Shown one piece after another: positions 1 to 8,550 of a stretch of 36,044 bases of DNA. The notes under the pieces are model-generated. The model did not search any database and was not told the DNA's origin. It worked only from the letters and a program-made list of their open reading frames with translations. The first letter of the stretch is position 1, and each line of letters opens with the position of its first letter. The DNA is from Planctomycetota bacterium (GTDB taxonomy: Bacteria; Planctomycetota; UBA1135), in assembly GCA_029941685.1 (NCBI GenBank), contig JAPYTC010000002.1, forward strand, positions 1 to 36,044. Direction: 5' to 3'. A program made the translations under genes and the position numbers.

Positions 1-780
1 GGTGCCGCCAGCAAAGATTCGTCCGCCAGCGTCGCGGGTCTTTTCAATTTGCTGGGCGAGGTGTTCTTTGACAACGAATCTCTCGCTATGAATGGGATGC
101 TCTTCAACAGTGTCGCAACTAATCGGAAGAAATGTACCTTGCCCAACATGTAGGCTTAAATATGCAATCTCAACTTGAGCAGTAATAAGTTGTTGCATCA
201 TTTCTTCGTCGAAGTGCAAGCTTGCCGTTGGCGCTGCTACCGAACCGTTATTCTTGGCCCAAATAGTTTGATAACGCTCAAAGTCAGAGGGCTCGATTTC
301 ATCAGCGCCATCTAAACCACGCATTCGCCGAATATAGGGGGGTAGCGGCGGGCATCCGTGTTGTTTTAGAAAATCTAACCATGCGCCAGATTCTAATTCG
401 ACCAACCATTCGCCCCGCGACAATTTTTCGGCTAGCACCACTTTTCCTTGCTCGTCGGCACTAAACAATTCGAGGCCGATACGAATGCGCGATCCGGACA
501 GCATGCACCGCGCAGTTTGCCCTTCGGCGCGTAAAAATAAAACCTCGATTTTGCCGCCGGTGGCTTTGTGCATTTGCATCAATGCCGGCACCACTTTTGT
601 ATCGTTTAACACCAACAAGTCGCCCGCAGCAAAATGTTGCGGCAAGTCTGAAAATTGCTGGTGCTGCCAAGTGCCGGCGTTGGCGTCGGCAACAAGCATC
701 CGTGACAAGCGACGCTCGGCCGTCGGATAACGCGCGATTAGTTTTTCAGGAAGATCGAAATCTAACTCGCTGATATTCAT
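1..780 (-). CDS. queA: S-adenosylmethionine:tRNA ribosyltransferase-isomerase QueA (C-terminal part outside window)
   Basis: QueA transfers and isomerises the ribosyl group of SAM onto 7-aminomethyl-7-deazaguanine in tRNA, making epoxyqueuosine in the cytoplasm. The 260 codons visible start at the ATG at 780 and show the family N-terminus (LPEKLIARYP, then LVLNDTKVVPA), the central PPYIRR motif, SVAAPTASLHF, HVGQGTF and a terminal GGRIFAGGT just before the edge. Family members are about 340-360 residues, so roughly 90 residues lie beyond position 1. Its ATG overlaps the stop codon of the inositol-3-phosphate synthase gene by one base (TAATG), which implies translational coupling as the last visible gene of the minus-strand operon. 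The identification is firm; only the end is missing. Confidence 0.95.
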   Translation of the reverse strand, partial: MNISELDFDLPEKLIARYPTAERRLSRMLVADANAGTWQHQQFSDLPQHFAAGDLLVLNDTKVVPALMQMHKATGGKIEVLFLRAEGQTARCMLSGSRIRIGLELFSADEQGKVVLAEKLSRGEWLVELESGAWLDFLKQHGCPPLPPYIRRMRGLDGADEIEPSDFERYQTIWAKNNGSVAAPTASLHFDEEMMQQLITAQVEIAYLSLHVGQGTFLPISCDTVEEHPIHSERFVVKEHLAQQIEKTRDAGGRIFAGGT

Positions 781-1979
781 TAGTCACGGTTCGCCCAATC
801 ACGGAAAATCATCATCTGACGATGAAAGTCGTGCTCTTCCATTTCGAGCGGGCTCTTAAAGAAAGCCGCAGCGGCGTGAACCGGACCACCCTCGTTGAGG
901 TCTTGCGCGCGCAGTGCAATGCGCACCAAATCTAAAACGAGTGGCGCCGCAAGCGCCGAATCTGAACCGTGCCATGTAAACTGCAACGACATTTGTGCGC
1001 CAAGGAAACCTTCGAAGTGGATGTAATCCATGGCGGTTTTCCAGTCGTGCAAGCTCGGTACGAAGTTAATGCTTACTCCACTGTGCATGAACGGATTGTT
1101 CGGCAAGATGCTTGGCAACACGACATCTTTGTTTTTCAATTTCGCCTTGGCGCGTTGCGGGTCTGCGAGTGCTGCACCATCTTTATTACCTAACATGTTG
1201 TACCCTTCCCAGGCCATCACATTAAGGTTGCGGTCCCGGAACATTGGTGCTAATGCTGTTTTGAGTAGCGTTTCGCCAGTTTTACCATCGTTGCCCAACA
1301 CCGGAACTTTTTCGCGGCGCGCAAAACCAGCGACTGCGGGCAGTGCACCCCCCGGTGCCGGAGTGAAATTAATAAATGGCACGCCTTCGCATATTGCAGC
1401 AAGCGCATATAAAATCGAACGCGACAAATCACGTGGTGCTGTTTTCAGTAACTCAATCGGGTCTGCATCAGAGTTGTACCAAGCCTCGTCTAACATTTCG
1501 CGTTCGCGTTCGGCCGACGCTAAGTAAATTACCGCACCACGACGTAAGCGCTCGCTTCTTTTCCAATCACGGATGTTTTCGCGCAACTGTTCTAAGACAT
1601 CAGGCAGAGGCATCGACAGCATGTCCGCCGACTTGTGATTGACAGTAGCTTCGTCTTCGGGCTCGGGAATTCCGGCAGCGATAGACATTTCTAGTCGATC
1701 GCGAACGCCACCGGACATATCTACGATGTCACGGGGCAACACATTGGTGCGTACCAAATTTTCAGCTGCATCATGTGCATTGCCGCAGACGTCCCAACCG
1801 GTGACGGAGAACGATTCGACATCGGCCCAACCACAATCTTTAAGACCATCAATCTCGGTCACTAACCCGATCTTTGGCATCCCACCACGAAGGGCTTCAA
1901 TACCATGAACTACCGTGGTGCCAATTGCACCACGCACACCTACTAAAAACAAACCGGTTCGATTTACGTCGGGACTCAT
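780..1979 (-). CDS. ino1: Inositol-3-phosphate synthase
   Basis: This is an NAD-dependent enzyme that converts glucose 6-phosphate to inositol 3-phosphate, the entry step to inositol lipids or inositol-based solutes. The 399-residue product has the N-terminal Rossmann motif GVRGAIGTTV (about residues 14-23), a PAPGG stretch, GNDGKTGETLLKT, which corresponds to the family G(D/N)D.K(S/T)G.T motif, and GYNMLGNKDG followed by a Lys-rich segment, which corresponds to the active-site NHLGNNDG region. Length fits the shorter prokaryotic forms rather than the roughly 500-residue eukaryotic ones. The start ATG overlaps the preceding gene's stop by one base (TAATG) and the stop overlaps the queA ATG in the same way, so it is an internal cistron of a compact operon. 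No inositol-phosphate phosphatase or phosphatidylinositol synthase is in the window, so the fate of the product is unknown. Confidence 0.92.
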   Translation of the reverse strand: MSPDVNRTGLFLVGVRGAIGTTVVHGIEALRGGMPKIGLVTEIDGLKDCGWADVESFSVTGWDVCGNAHDAAENLVRTNVLPRDIVDMSGGVRDRLEMSIAAGIPEPEDEATVNHKSADMLSMPLPDVLEQLRENIRDWKRSERLRRGAVIYLASAEREREMLDEAWYNSDADPIELLKTAPRDLSRSILYALAAICEGVPFINFTPAPGGALPAVAGFARREKVPVLGNDGKTGETLLKTALAPMFRDRNLNVMAWEGYNMLGNKDGAALADPQRAKAKLKNKDVVLPSILPNNPFMHSGVSINFVPSLHDWKTAMDYIHFEGFLGAQMSLQFTWHGSDSALAAPLVLDLVRIALRAQDLNEGGPVHAAAAFFKSPLEMEEHDFHRQMMIFRDWANRD

Positions 1980-2650
1980 TATTCTTTTAACAATTCTTGG
2001 TAACGTTGCAGGACTAGAGCTTCGTCGCCATATCCGACACTGCCCACAACAGTATTCACGGAAGGTGACTGCTCATTCATGTTGGGGTATTGTCGCGCTT
2101 CCTCGGTCAATTGTTTAGCTCTTTTATTATTAGTCTGCTGTTTTTGCACCAAAGTGGACGCCGGCTGTACCTGCTGTGGCTTGCCGTCGACGCCTACTTT
2201 TACAAGATCTGTGCTTAGCAACGCCTGCTGCGAGACCGTCAGATGCAGCGGTGAATAAGACTGCCATTGCAAAAACACTGCAAATGCAGCGGACATAAGC
2301 ACCATGCCGCTAAGCTGATGCACTGGACGGAATTTTACTTTTGGTTTCGCGCCATCAGCGAGTTGTTGTTTGATTTCGTGGTCGACGCTATCACTAAGGC
2401 ATGTACGCGCGATTGCTTGCGGGTCACTCGATTTATCAATGCTACCAACGATGCCACCCCACGGCCGCGCCACTCGCCATGCAGCGACAAAGCAAACCAT
2501 AAACACAAAAACAGCCGTGCCCATTGCATTAACCTGCTCAACCGTGGCTGCCCAATAGCAAACCACCGCGACACATGTTGCCGCTTGAAAAACTTGAGCA
2601 ACACGCTGAATTCTAAATTTAATCAGCAGGGATTTGGCTAATGAATTCAC
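1979..2650 (-). CDS. Hypothetical membrane protein with three predicted transmembrane helices
   Basis: I do not recognise this 223-residue protein. It begins at a GTG that overlaps the stop of the preceding YdjY-like gene (GTGA, 4 bases) and ends sharing one base with the inositol-3-phosphate synthase ATG. Hydrophobic segments lie at about residues 18-37, 43-60 and 112-128. Between the second and third helix is a polar loop of about 50 residues with 'DPQAIARTCLSD'. The last 95 residues are hydrophilic, rich in Gln and Asn, and end in 'YQELLKE'. No catalytic motif is visible. Tight coupling to a YdjY-like and a helical-repeat protein suggests a shared envelope function, but this is only inference from position. 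Confidence 0.75.
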   Translation of the reverse strand: MNSLAKSLLIKFRIQRVAQVFQAATCVAVVCYWAATVEQVNAMGTAVFVFMVCFVAAWRVARPWGGIVGSIDKSSDPQAIARTCLSDSVDHEIKQQLADGAKPKVKFRPVHQLSGMVLMSAAFAVFLQWQSYSPLHLTVSQQALLSTDLVKVGVDGKPQQVQPASTLVQKQQTNNKRAKQLTEEARQYPNMNEQSPSVNTVVGSVGYGDEALVLQRYQELLKE

Positions 2651-3399
2651 TGTGGCTTTGGATGACGCACCAACTCAAAAGTCAAAGTCACCGGATGGTT
2701 AAGCGGAGGCAGCAAAAAGATGTTTGGATACCAGATCGACTGACTAGACCCGCGCGGGTCGGTGCCACCGAGCAAATGGTTGGCTGGACTAAACATCACT
2801 AATGAAATCAAATTGCCCTGCCCTTGCGCTGCGAAAAACTCTTTAGCATCTTTGTGCGGACGAATGAAGCGTGAGCCGAGGTAAACCCATTCGCCACGCT
2901 TGTAGGTTCGCTCTTCTTGAACGTTTAACACTAAATCTTCAACACGATATTTATAATGATCGATATCGCCATCTCCGTTGGTAACATCCCATTCAGCATA
3001 AATAACAAAGCCATTTCCGGTAGGTGGCTGATAAACATGGGTCGGCGAGCCCTCTTGAATTTCGGCATCGCTCGGCTGCGGATCGACGGCGACCATCTTT
3101 CCGTTTTCGCCTTTCTCAGCTCCGACCATGAGCATCGCAGCATTAAGCGCCTCCGCGTTTAACTTCTCTATGAAGAACAAAGATTCGTGGTCTTTGCCTT
3201 GCGGTTGCAGCACTAATAAATACTCAAGTGGTTCACGCAACTGACAAATAAATGACTCGATGGTGATTTGTGATTTTTCGAGGTTGACACCGACACCCTG
3301 TTCGGCGAAGGCATCAATTATTTCTTGTTGGCTCTGTGCTACGGACGGCGCCACGAGGGTGCTGAGGGCAAAGAGTATTGTTGTGAGACAGTGTTTCAT
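2647..3399 (-). CDS. Secreted YdjY-domain-like protein
   Basis: The 250-residue product starts with a signal peptide (MKHCLTTILFALSTLVAPSVAQS, cleavage probably after VAQ). Residues about 52-76 read CQLREPLEYLLVLQ..GKDHESLFF. This resembles the conserved core of YdjY-type domains found in many planctomycete secreted proteins, where a 'LEY' strand is followed by 'K.HES'. The rest contains 'GNGFVIYAEWDV', an acidic DGDGDID-like stretch (DGDIDHYKYR), and a tail of beta-strand character including 'YPNIFLLPPLNHPVTLTFEL'. The function of the family is unknown. The gene overlaps the helical-repeat gene by 4 bases (ATGA) and the following membrane-protein gene by 4 bases, so all are likely translated together. 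Family assignment is by eye and moderately sure. Confidence 0.6.
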   Translation of the reverse strand: MKHCLTTILFALSTLVAPSVAQSQQEIIDAFAEQGVGVNLEKSQITIESFICQLREPLEYLLVLQPQGKDHESLFFIEKLNAEALNAAMLMVGAEKGENGKMVAVDPQPSDAEIQEGSPTHVYQPPTGNGFVIYAEWDVTNGDGDIDHYKYRVEDLVLNVQEERTYKRGEWVYLGSRFIRPHKDAKEFFAAQGQGNLISLVMFSPANHLLGGTDPRGSSQSIWYPNIFLLPPLNHPVTLTFELVRHPKPQ

Positions 3400-5462
3400 T
3401 TGGTTGGGTTAGTCCGCAGGCGACGTAAACGCGCTGCTGCAATTTTACCTGTTTCGTGCTCAACTAGTGCTGCAAGATTGCAGGCAACTAATTGCTGGTG
3501 AGCAGGAATTGAATAAGGTGAAAGGTCGACTGCACGCTGCGCTAAGGCCACTCCCATCACTAAAGACCTATTCGGCTGGTTATGCGGCACGGCGATACAG
3601 AACTGCGCGGCCTCTAACAGCAACTCGGCCTCGACCTGCCCGCTGAGCAATGGCCGGAGAGACTGAGGTTGGTGCTTAATAACCGAGTCGAGATACAGCT
3701 GGCGATGAGCGATGGCTCTTGTTAAGTCATGCCATCCGGCGCCCTGTGGAGCGAACCCTTCGCGCACAGCAAACTCATATTTATTAACCCTGTCTGGAGT
3801 AAGCAGCAGCTTTTCGAGAGCCTCAAAGGCAAATACGTCATTGTCCTCTAACTGCGCCGCCAAGCACCATGCACGCAACTGCCAAGACTCATGCCGTTCA
3901 TCTAAAGATCGCGCGGCCTTTTCTAATAGCTGCCGAGCCACTTGCGCATTTGATTTGCTGATTCGAGCGGCGGTGTAAATCAACAACACCGCGCCGTTAT
4001 TATTTACGCGTAACGGAAACAGACTTGACAAAAACTTGTCTTCGTTAACTGGTGAATGTGCGACTACAGCATCGACCAATTGATTGAAGTTGTTGCTCAC
4101 GCGCGCGACTTCGGCTAACGATGAAATGTCGGTTAAAGGCGCGACATCATTTGCATTTTGCTGCAGGCGAAGCAATTCGAGCGCCCAATGTTCGATAATA
4201 AAAGCAGCGGATGATTCGCCGCTACGATCAGCACAACTGCGGTAAACGACGCGCCGCAATTCGTCAGTCAAATCGGCCAATTGTTGCTGACCATCAATCA
4301 TCAACAACAATTCTTTAGGTGCAGCAATATTCGTTTGCACGGCGAATTCAATTAACGCCTCGGCAACTTCGTAACTACTCCACTCGTCGTTCAACAAGGT
4401 AATCACCGTCATTGGCTGCGCGGGAGCATGTTGCTTAACCAACGAGCGTATCGCCGCAGCACGCACGTCTTCTTGGTGACGCACAAAAAAAGCCACTGTG
4501 TCGGTCAAACGTAGCGTCGCAAGAGTTGGATTGAATCCGAAGGCGTTTAATATCATTTTTTGCCAGGCAGCTGGAAAGTCTGCGAAATGATCAACTGCGA
4601 AATTGGCGCTCTCATCAGATTTTGCAATGCGGCTAACTAGTAATGACGAAACTTGTTGATGAGTCAGCAATGGATGTTGCATGTACAACTCTTCGTCCCC
4701 ATCTAGCACATCAGAATTCGATAGCGCGCGCGCAACCGCAACCGCCGCAGAAATAAACTGCGGATTATTACTACTCAATAACCAGTGTGCGGCGGCTTGC
4801 TGACATTCAACTGAGTCTTGACGCGCGATAAATGGCATCCACTCGGCTTGTTGGGGGAAATCGTTTGAGCTAACTCGCTGCGTGTACAATTCAAGGAACG
4901 ACTCGGGTGTGTGGTATTCAACGACCTTGTTCAGCATCGCCGCTCGATACGAATCGTGACTCGACGACAACTGAGAGCCCAAGTAGTCACGAAAGCTGCC
5001 GTCGTCTGGTAATCGCGGCAAATAAGTTAAGAAGCGTTGGGCCAAAGCCACGTCGCGCTGTGCTGCCAAATCTACCAATGGAATATAGTCACTTGCGGTT
5101 TTGCAAAGTAACACCAAGTTGCGCAAGGCCAGAAATGCTGTTCGAGAATGCGACTGCTGTGCGATTGAAAGCAACCGTTGGCGGTCGTTGGGCTCAATGC
5201 AACCACCCCATTCGCGCAACAGCGCGTGCAACAAACTCGGAGTAGTTTCAGGGACCAATAACTCGTCAAAAACTTCGAGCGCCGAGTGGCCTTCGAAAAT
5301 GACCGCGTACTCAGCCAAGGCAGCGCGGCGATCGGAATCGACCGTAGCGTCTAGAACTTGTGAATAGACAAATTGCTCGTTGCCTTCCCATGGCAAAGCC
5401 AAAATATCATTAACCGATAAGGCTTGCTGCGGAGCGCAAAGTAGAAGGGTTGCAACTATCAT
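3396..5462 (-). CDS. Secreted helical-repeat (HEAT/TPR-like) protein of unknown function
   Basis: This is a 688-residue protein made almost wholly of amphipathic helices in consecutive pairs, as in HEAT or TPR solenoids, with a more TPR-like ending (about residues 610-680, 'AVDLSPYSIPAHQQLVA'). I chose the ATG at 5462; a TTG two codons upstream is possible. From the ATG the first 16 residues, MIVATLLLCAPQQALS, form a short signal peptide without basic residues, so export is probable but not certain. No enzymatic motif is visible. It is the first gene of the minus-strand operon ending in queA and overlaps the next gene by 4 bases. A -10-like TAAACT lies 8 bases upstream of the ATG. It probably acts as a protein-binding scaffold in the envelope (inference). 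Confidence 0.7.
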   Translation of the reverse strand: MIVATLLLCAPQQALSVNDILALPWEGNEQFVYSQVLDATVDSDRRAALAEYAVIFEGHSALEVFDELLVPETTPSLLHALLREWGGCIEPNDRQRLLSIAQQSHSRTAFLALRNLVLLCKTASDYIPLVDLAAQRDVALAQRFLTYLPRLPDDGSFRDYLGSQLSSSHDSYRAAMLNKVVEYHTPESFLELYTQRVSSNDFPQQAEWMPFIARQDSVECQQAAAHWLLSSNNPQFISAAVAVARALSNSDVLDGDEELYMQHPLLTHQQVSSLLVSRIAKSDESANFAVDHFADFPAAWQKMILNAFGFNPTLATLRLTDTVAFFVRHQEDVRAAAIRSLVKQHAPAQPMTVITLLNDEWSSYEVAEALIEFAVQTNIAAPKELLLMIDGQQQLADLTDELRRVVYRSCADRSGESSAAFIIEHWALELLRLQQNANDVAPLTDISSLAEVARVSNNFNQLVDAVVAHSPVNEDKFLSSLFPLRVNNNGAVLLIYTAARISKSNAQVARQLLEKAARSLDERHESWQLRAWCLAAQLEDNDVFAFEALEKLLLTPDRVNKYEFAVREGFAPQGAGWHDLTRAIAHRQLYLDSVIKHQPQSLRPLLSGQVEAELLLEAAQFCIAVPHNQPNRSLVMGVALAQRAVDLSPYSIPAHQQLVACNLAALVEHETGKIAAARLRRLRTNPTK

Positions 5463-5470
5463 TTCCAAAC

Positions 5471-5476
5471 AGTTTA
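5471..5476 (-). promoter_or_regulatory. Candidate -10 element of the minus-strand operon, very close to the start codon
   Basis: TAAACT on the minus strand is separated from the ATG at 5462 by 8 bases. That spacing would place the transcription start at or next to the start codon. No convincing -35 box is seen. The divergent methyltransferase gene has its own -10-like TATTCT at 5527-5532, six bases before its ATG at 5539, so the 76-base region 5463-5538 may hold two back-to-back promoters. Confidence 0.35.
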
Positions 5477-5538
5477 ACGGCCCTAAGCAACAGTTGGTTC
5501 ACGCTTTATCGCAACTAAATCCATGCTATTCTCTAGGT

Positions 5539-6210
5539 ATGGACGACCTCCGCCCTCCTAAACTCGAAGTTTATCGAGATGAATCCGTTGCTCGTGATTA
5601 CGATCAGCGCTGGAGTGGTGCATTGGGCAAAAAGCGTGATGTGCGCAAGGCTAAAGCAATCTGCCAAGCCTTTGATGCTTTACAGACCCATTATCCTGAA
5701 GCTTCGCTGCGCAGCGTCCTCGATATTCCGTGCGGCACCGGACGCTTCTCCGATTTGTTTGATGCGTACAAGTGTCACACAATTGGCGCTGACCTCTCGA
5801 TTGAAATGTTGCAGCAGGCACAAGCCAAACACCCGCAACACGATTTTATTTGCGCCGATATTGGACGCCTGCCTTTTGCCGATGATGCCATCGACGTTGG
5901 CGCTTGCATTCGCATGTTGCATTTAGTGCACTCAGCCGAATTGCGCATTCGTTTTCTGAAAGAGCTAAACCGTGTTTGTAAATACGGTGCGATTATCGAC
6001 TACAGGCATTCACACACCGTACGAATTTTTTCACGCCGCATGCGATTCCGCCTCGGAATGTATAAAGAAGATCCGCAGCTACCGTCGCCAAGACAGATTC
6101 AGTGCGAACTTCAACAGGCTGGATTTAAACCGCTAGCCAAAATAAACGTGCATTTCGCACCGCTACTTAGTGATAAATTGATTTTTCCGGTAATCTCAAA
6201 TGAAACTTAA
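5539..6210 (+). CDS. Class I SAM-dependent methyltransferase (Methyltransf_11 type)
   Basis: The 223-residue cytoplasmic protein has a clear Rossmann methyltransferase core. Motif I is VLDIPCGTGRFSDLF, motif II ends in the acidic GADLS, 'DFICADIGRLPFADDAIDV' supplies the Asp that contacts adenine and the post-motif segment, and 'ELNRVCKYGAIIDYR' corresponds to motif III. The N-terminus 'YRDESVARDYDQRW' is typical of small ubiquinone- or lipid-type methyltransferases, but the substrate cannot be told. An open frame continues upstream to 5380 but runs inside the divergent gene, so the ATG at 5539 is preferred. A -10-like TATTCT ends six bases before it and there is no Shine-Dalgarno sequence. 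The stop overlaps the ygfZ-like start by 11 bases, so the two are cotranscribed. Confidence 0.88.
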   Translation: MDDLRPPKLEVYRDESVARDYDQRWSGALGKKRDVRKAKAICQAFDALQTHYPEASLRSVLDIPCGTGRFSDLFDAYKCHTIGADLSIEMLQQAQAKHPQHDFICADIGRLPFADDAIDVGACIRMLHLVHSAELRIRFLKELNRVCKYGAIIDYRHSHTVRIFSRRMRFRLGMYKEDPQLPSPRQIQCELQQAGFKPLAKINVHFAPLLSDKLIFPVISNET

Positions 6211-7234
6211 CCCGACCCCTCTCAACCCGACCCCTCTCAGTGAATTTTTCGCGCGACACGGTGCCGACTTCATCGACATTTATGGTGTACAAATTCCGCG
6301 GCACGGCGGCGGAGTAGTCACGCTCGAGTATCAAAAGGCGCGCGAAGGCACTCTGATTTGTGATGGTGGGCACCGCGCATGGATTGACGTACATGGTGCA
6401 GATGTTTGCGATTTCTTTCAGCGAACTTTGGCTAGTGACTTAAGCAACCTTAACGTCGGTGAGCACCAGCTATCTGCCATGCTCGACGGCAAAGGCCGCT
6501 GGATTGCAGAATTGGTGCTGTACCGTTTTGCTGACAGGGACAATAGTTGGCATATTGGAGTCGATATCCCTGTTGCCTGCTGTGACGAGTTTTTGCAAAA
6601 GCTAGACATGATGCATTTCGGCGAAGATATTTCATTCGTCAAATCCGATGCAGCGCGTATCAAGATTCTTGGCAAGCTGCCAACCATCAACCACGATGGT
6701 GTGTTAATTAGTCGTCCCGATGCCGGCGTTGAATGCCATGAAATCATTATCGCGTCAGATTTAGCAACAGATGTCATGCAGCAGCTGGTCGACAATGGCC
6801 ATCAATTAGGTGGATGGCTTGTGCAAAACACTTTGCGTGTTGAGGGAGGCTTTCCATTATGGGGCAGCGATTTCGATGGCAACCACACACTGCCTAGCTG
6901 CAACGAATGGCGACGCGCATCCATAACTAAAGGTTGTTACGCTGGACAAGAAGTTGTCGCCAGGATTAACACTTACGGCGAAGCTCCGCGTCAACTTTGT
7001 CAGCTACACTTTATGGGTGAACCACAATTAATGCAAGGGGCAACCTTATTTGATGCCGAAGACAAAAAAGTCGGCAATGTATGTAGCTGTATTTTTTCAC
7101 CGCAATTCGACAAAACAATTGCTTTTGCTTTTATCAAACGCACTGCCGCGCAAACGGGCACTCCACTAAAAGCAACGTTGCAGCAAGCGACAGCTAACTG
7201 CGAAGTGGTAATGCCAGAAAAAGTATTCGGATAA
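6200..7234 (+). CDS. ygfZ: YgfZ/GcvT-like folate-binding protein
   Basis: YgfZ-family proteins bind tetrahydrofolate and support synthesis or repair of iron-sulfur clusters in certain enzymes, such as the tRNA modifier MiaB. The 344-residue product is close to family length. The diagnostic motif KGCYAGQEVVAR is at about residues 244-255. Other family features are 'LDGKGRWIAELVLYR' near residue 95 and a small C-terminal barrel. It starts inside the end of the methyltransferase gene (11-base overlap) and converges on the DUF1501 gene, whose stop is one base away. The N-terminus is odd: residues 4-8 and 9-13 are identical NPTPL repeats coded by a perfect 15-bp tandem duplication. In this family the N-terminus is variable, so function should not be affected. 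Confidence 0.88.
   Translation: MKLNPTPLNPTPLSEFFARHGADFIDIYGVQIPRHGGGVVTLEYQKAREGTLICDGGHRAWIDVHGADVCDFFQRTLASDLSNLNVGEHQLSAMLDGKGRWIAELVLYRFADRDNSWHIGVDIPVACCDEFLQKLDMMHFGEDISFVKSDAARIKILGKLPTINHDGVLISRPDAGVECHEIIIASDLATDVMQQLVDNGHQLGGWLVQNTLRVEGGFPLWGSDFDGNHTLPSCNEWRRASITKGCYAGQEVVARINTYGEAPRQLCQLHFMGEPQLMQGATLFDAEDKKVGNVCSCIFSPQFDKTIAFAFIKRTAAQTGTPLKATLQQATANCEVVMPEKVFG
6209..6238 (+). repeat. Perfect 15-bp tandem duplication at the start of the ygfZ-like gene
   Basis: The unit AACCCGACCCCTCTC occurs twice in a row at 6209-6223 and 6224-6238 without a mismatch. It is in frame and encodes NPTPL twice. Because the unit is a multiple of three, a change of copy number would not shift the frame. 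Perfect identity at third codon positions points to a recent slippage or duplication event. Confidence 0.95.
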
Positions 7235-7235
7235 A

Positions 7236-8546
7236 CTAGTACAACGAACGCATTTCTTGCGGGCGGAAATCCGGGAAGAACTCTTGGGGTGTTTTATAGC
7301 CAAAGTGGTTTTTCAACACGCTGTAGTACACATTACGGAAATCGGTGGTCACGGGGACGTCACGACCTTGGTACAAATCTTTCTTGGCTAAGCCGGTCCA
7401 GTCACCATGAATCTTTCCTCCCTTGACATCACCGCCTATCACAAACATCGCCGAGCCGTGACCATGGTCAGTACCCGTATTGCCGTTTTCACGAACGGTG
7501 CGACCAAATTCTGTCATCACCATAATGGTAGTGTTGTCTAGCTCTGGTCCAAGATCGCTACAAAACGCAGCCAAGCATTGTGCGAAGTCCGTCATGCGAG
7601 TCGCCATCTTGCCCTCGACTCCGCCTTCACCAGTGTGATCGTCCCACCCGTTATAGTCAATGCCAGCCACTTCAAGACCTTCACCCGCCTTCAACACTTT
7701 TGCGATCTGCTGCAATCCGGTAGAGAATCGCGACGATGGATATGCAGACCCGGAAACGGTTACGTCGCCACTACGTTTCGTAGGTGCTTTGCCAACAATT
7801 TCTTGGAAGCGACGCAAAGTTTCGATGGTCATGCGTCCAGATTCAACGACGCCTGCTGCATCATTGTCTGGTTGCATGTTCGCCATTTCACCTCCCTCAA
7901 GCATGCCTCCTGAATCACCGTAAAAGCGTTCGAAAATATCTAAGTTTTTATTGCTTTTTTTCTTTGTTGCATTGCCTGGCACTGCCAAAACTGGAAAGGT
8001 TCCACGCAACGAACGCGGCAATAGTTCTTGAATAGCCACCGCCCTAAATGTGGCGGATGATTCGGTTTTTGTTGCCATCAAGTAACGGTTCAACCACCCT
8101 TCTCGCATCGTGCGATTGCCAGGAGCCGCGAATTCCATCCAGTCTTGTGCGTCAAAGTGTGAACGCGTACCGTGGGTTGAGCCGGCACAAACAATCGGTG
8201 CAAAACGTTTGCTTTTATAAAGAGATTCAAGAGGCGCCAACGCGGGGTGCAATGCGAAAGTGGAATCAAGCCTTATCAGACCATCGTCGAGATCCATGGC
8301 TAGAGTAGGTCGGTGACCTTCGTAGGAAGAATCGCCGTACGGAACAATCATGTTTAAACCATCGGCAGCGCCGCGTAAAAAGATGCACACTATCGACTTT
8401 TCACCATTAGCACCAATCGCTGCTGGTACGGCCTGTCCCACTTCAAAAGTGCGAGCAAATGCCGGAACCTGACTAGCCACTGTCGCGGCACCAACGCCTT
8501 GTAAAAACCGACGGCGCGAAGTTTCAAATTTGTTTTTGTTTTTCAT
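7236..8546 (-). CDS. DUF1501 family exported protein (Tat substrate)
   Basis: This 436-residue DUF1501 protein has a twin-arginine signal (SRRRFLQGVGAA at residues 10-21, hydrophobic stretch to about 35), so it is exported folded through Tat. It has the alkaline-phosphatase-superfamily-like layout of the family: 'CIFLRGAADGLNMIVPYGD' near residue 52, 'AGSTHGTRSHFDAQDWME', 'GIDYNGWDDHTGEGG', 'VMTEFGRTVRENGNTGTDHGHG' with likely metal-binding Asp and His residues, and 'FVIGGDVKGG'. The biochemical role of DUF1501 proteins is not established. It follows the DUF1800 gene by four bases, the usual pairing of these two families, and is the last gene of the long minus-strand run. Confidence 0.93.
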   Translation of the reverse strand: MKNKNKFETSRRRFLQGVGAATVASQVPAFARTFEVGQAVPAAIGANGEKSIVCIFLRGAADGLNMIVPYGDSSYEGHRPTLAMDLDDGLIRLDSTFALHPALAPLESLYKSKRFAPIVCAGSTHGTRSHFDAQDWMEFAAPGNRTMREGWLNRYLMATKTESSATFRAVAIQELLPRSLRGTFPVLAVPGNATKKKSNKNLDIFERFYGDSGGMLEGGEMANMQPDNDAAGVVESGRMTIETLRRFQEIVGKAPTKRSGDVTVSGSAYPSSRFSTGLQQIAKVLKAGEGLEVAGIDYNGWDDHTGEGGVEGKMATRMTDFAQCLAAFCSDLGPELDNTTIMVMTEFGRTVRENGNTGTDHGHGSAMFVIGGDVKGGKIHGDWTGLAKKDLYQGRDVPVTTDFRNVYYSVLKNHFGYKTPQEFFPDFRPQEMRSLY

Positions 8547-8550
8547 AAAA

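Noticed and set aside
5380-5538. Upstream extension of the methyltransferase frame by 53 codons
   Set aside because: It lies partly inside the divergent repeat-protein gene, has no methyltransferase-like sequence, and a good ATG with a -10-like box is present at 5539.
6209-6238. Phase-variation repeat
   Set aside because: There are only two copies and the unit is a multiple of three, so copy-number change cannot switch the frame on or off.
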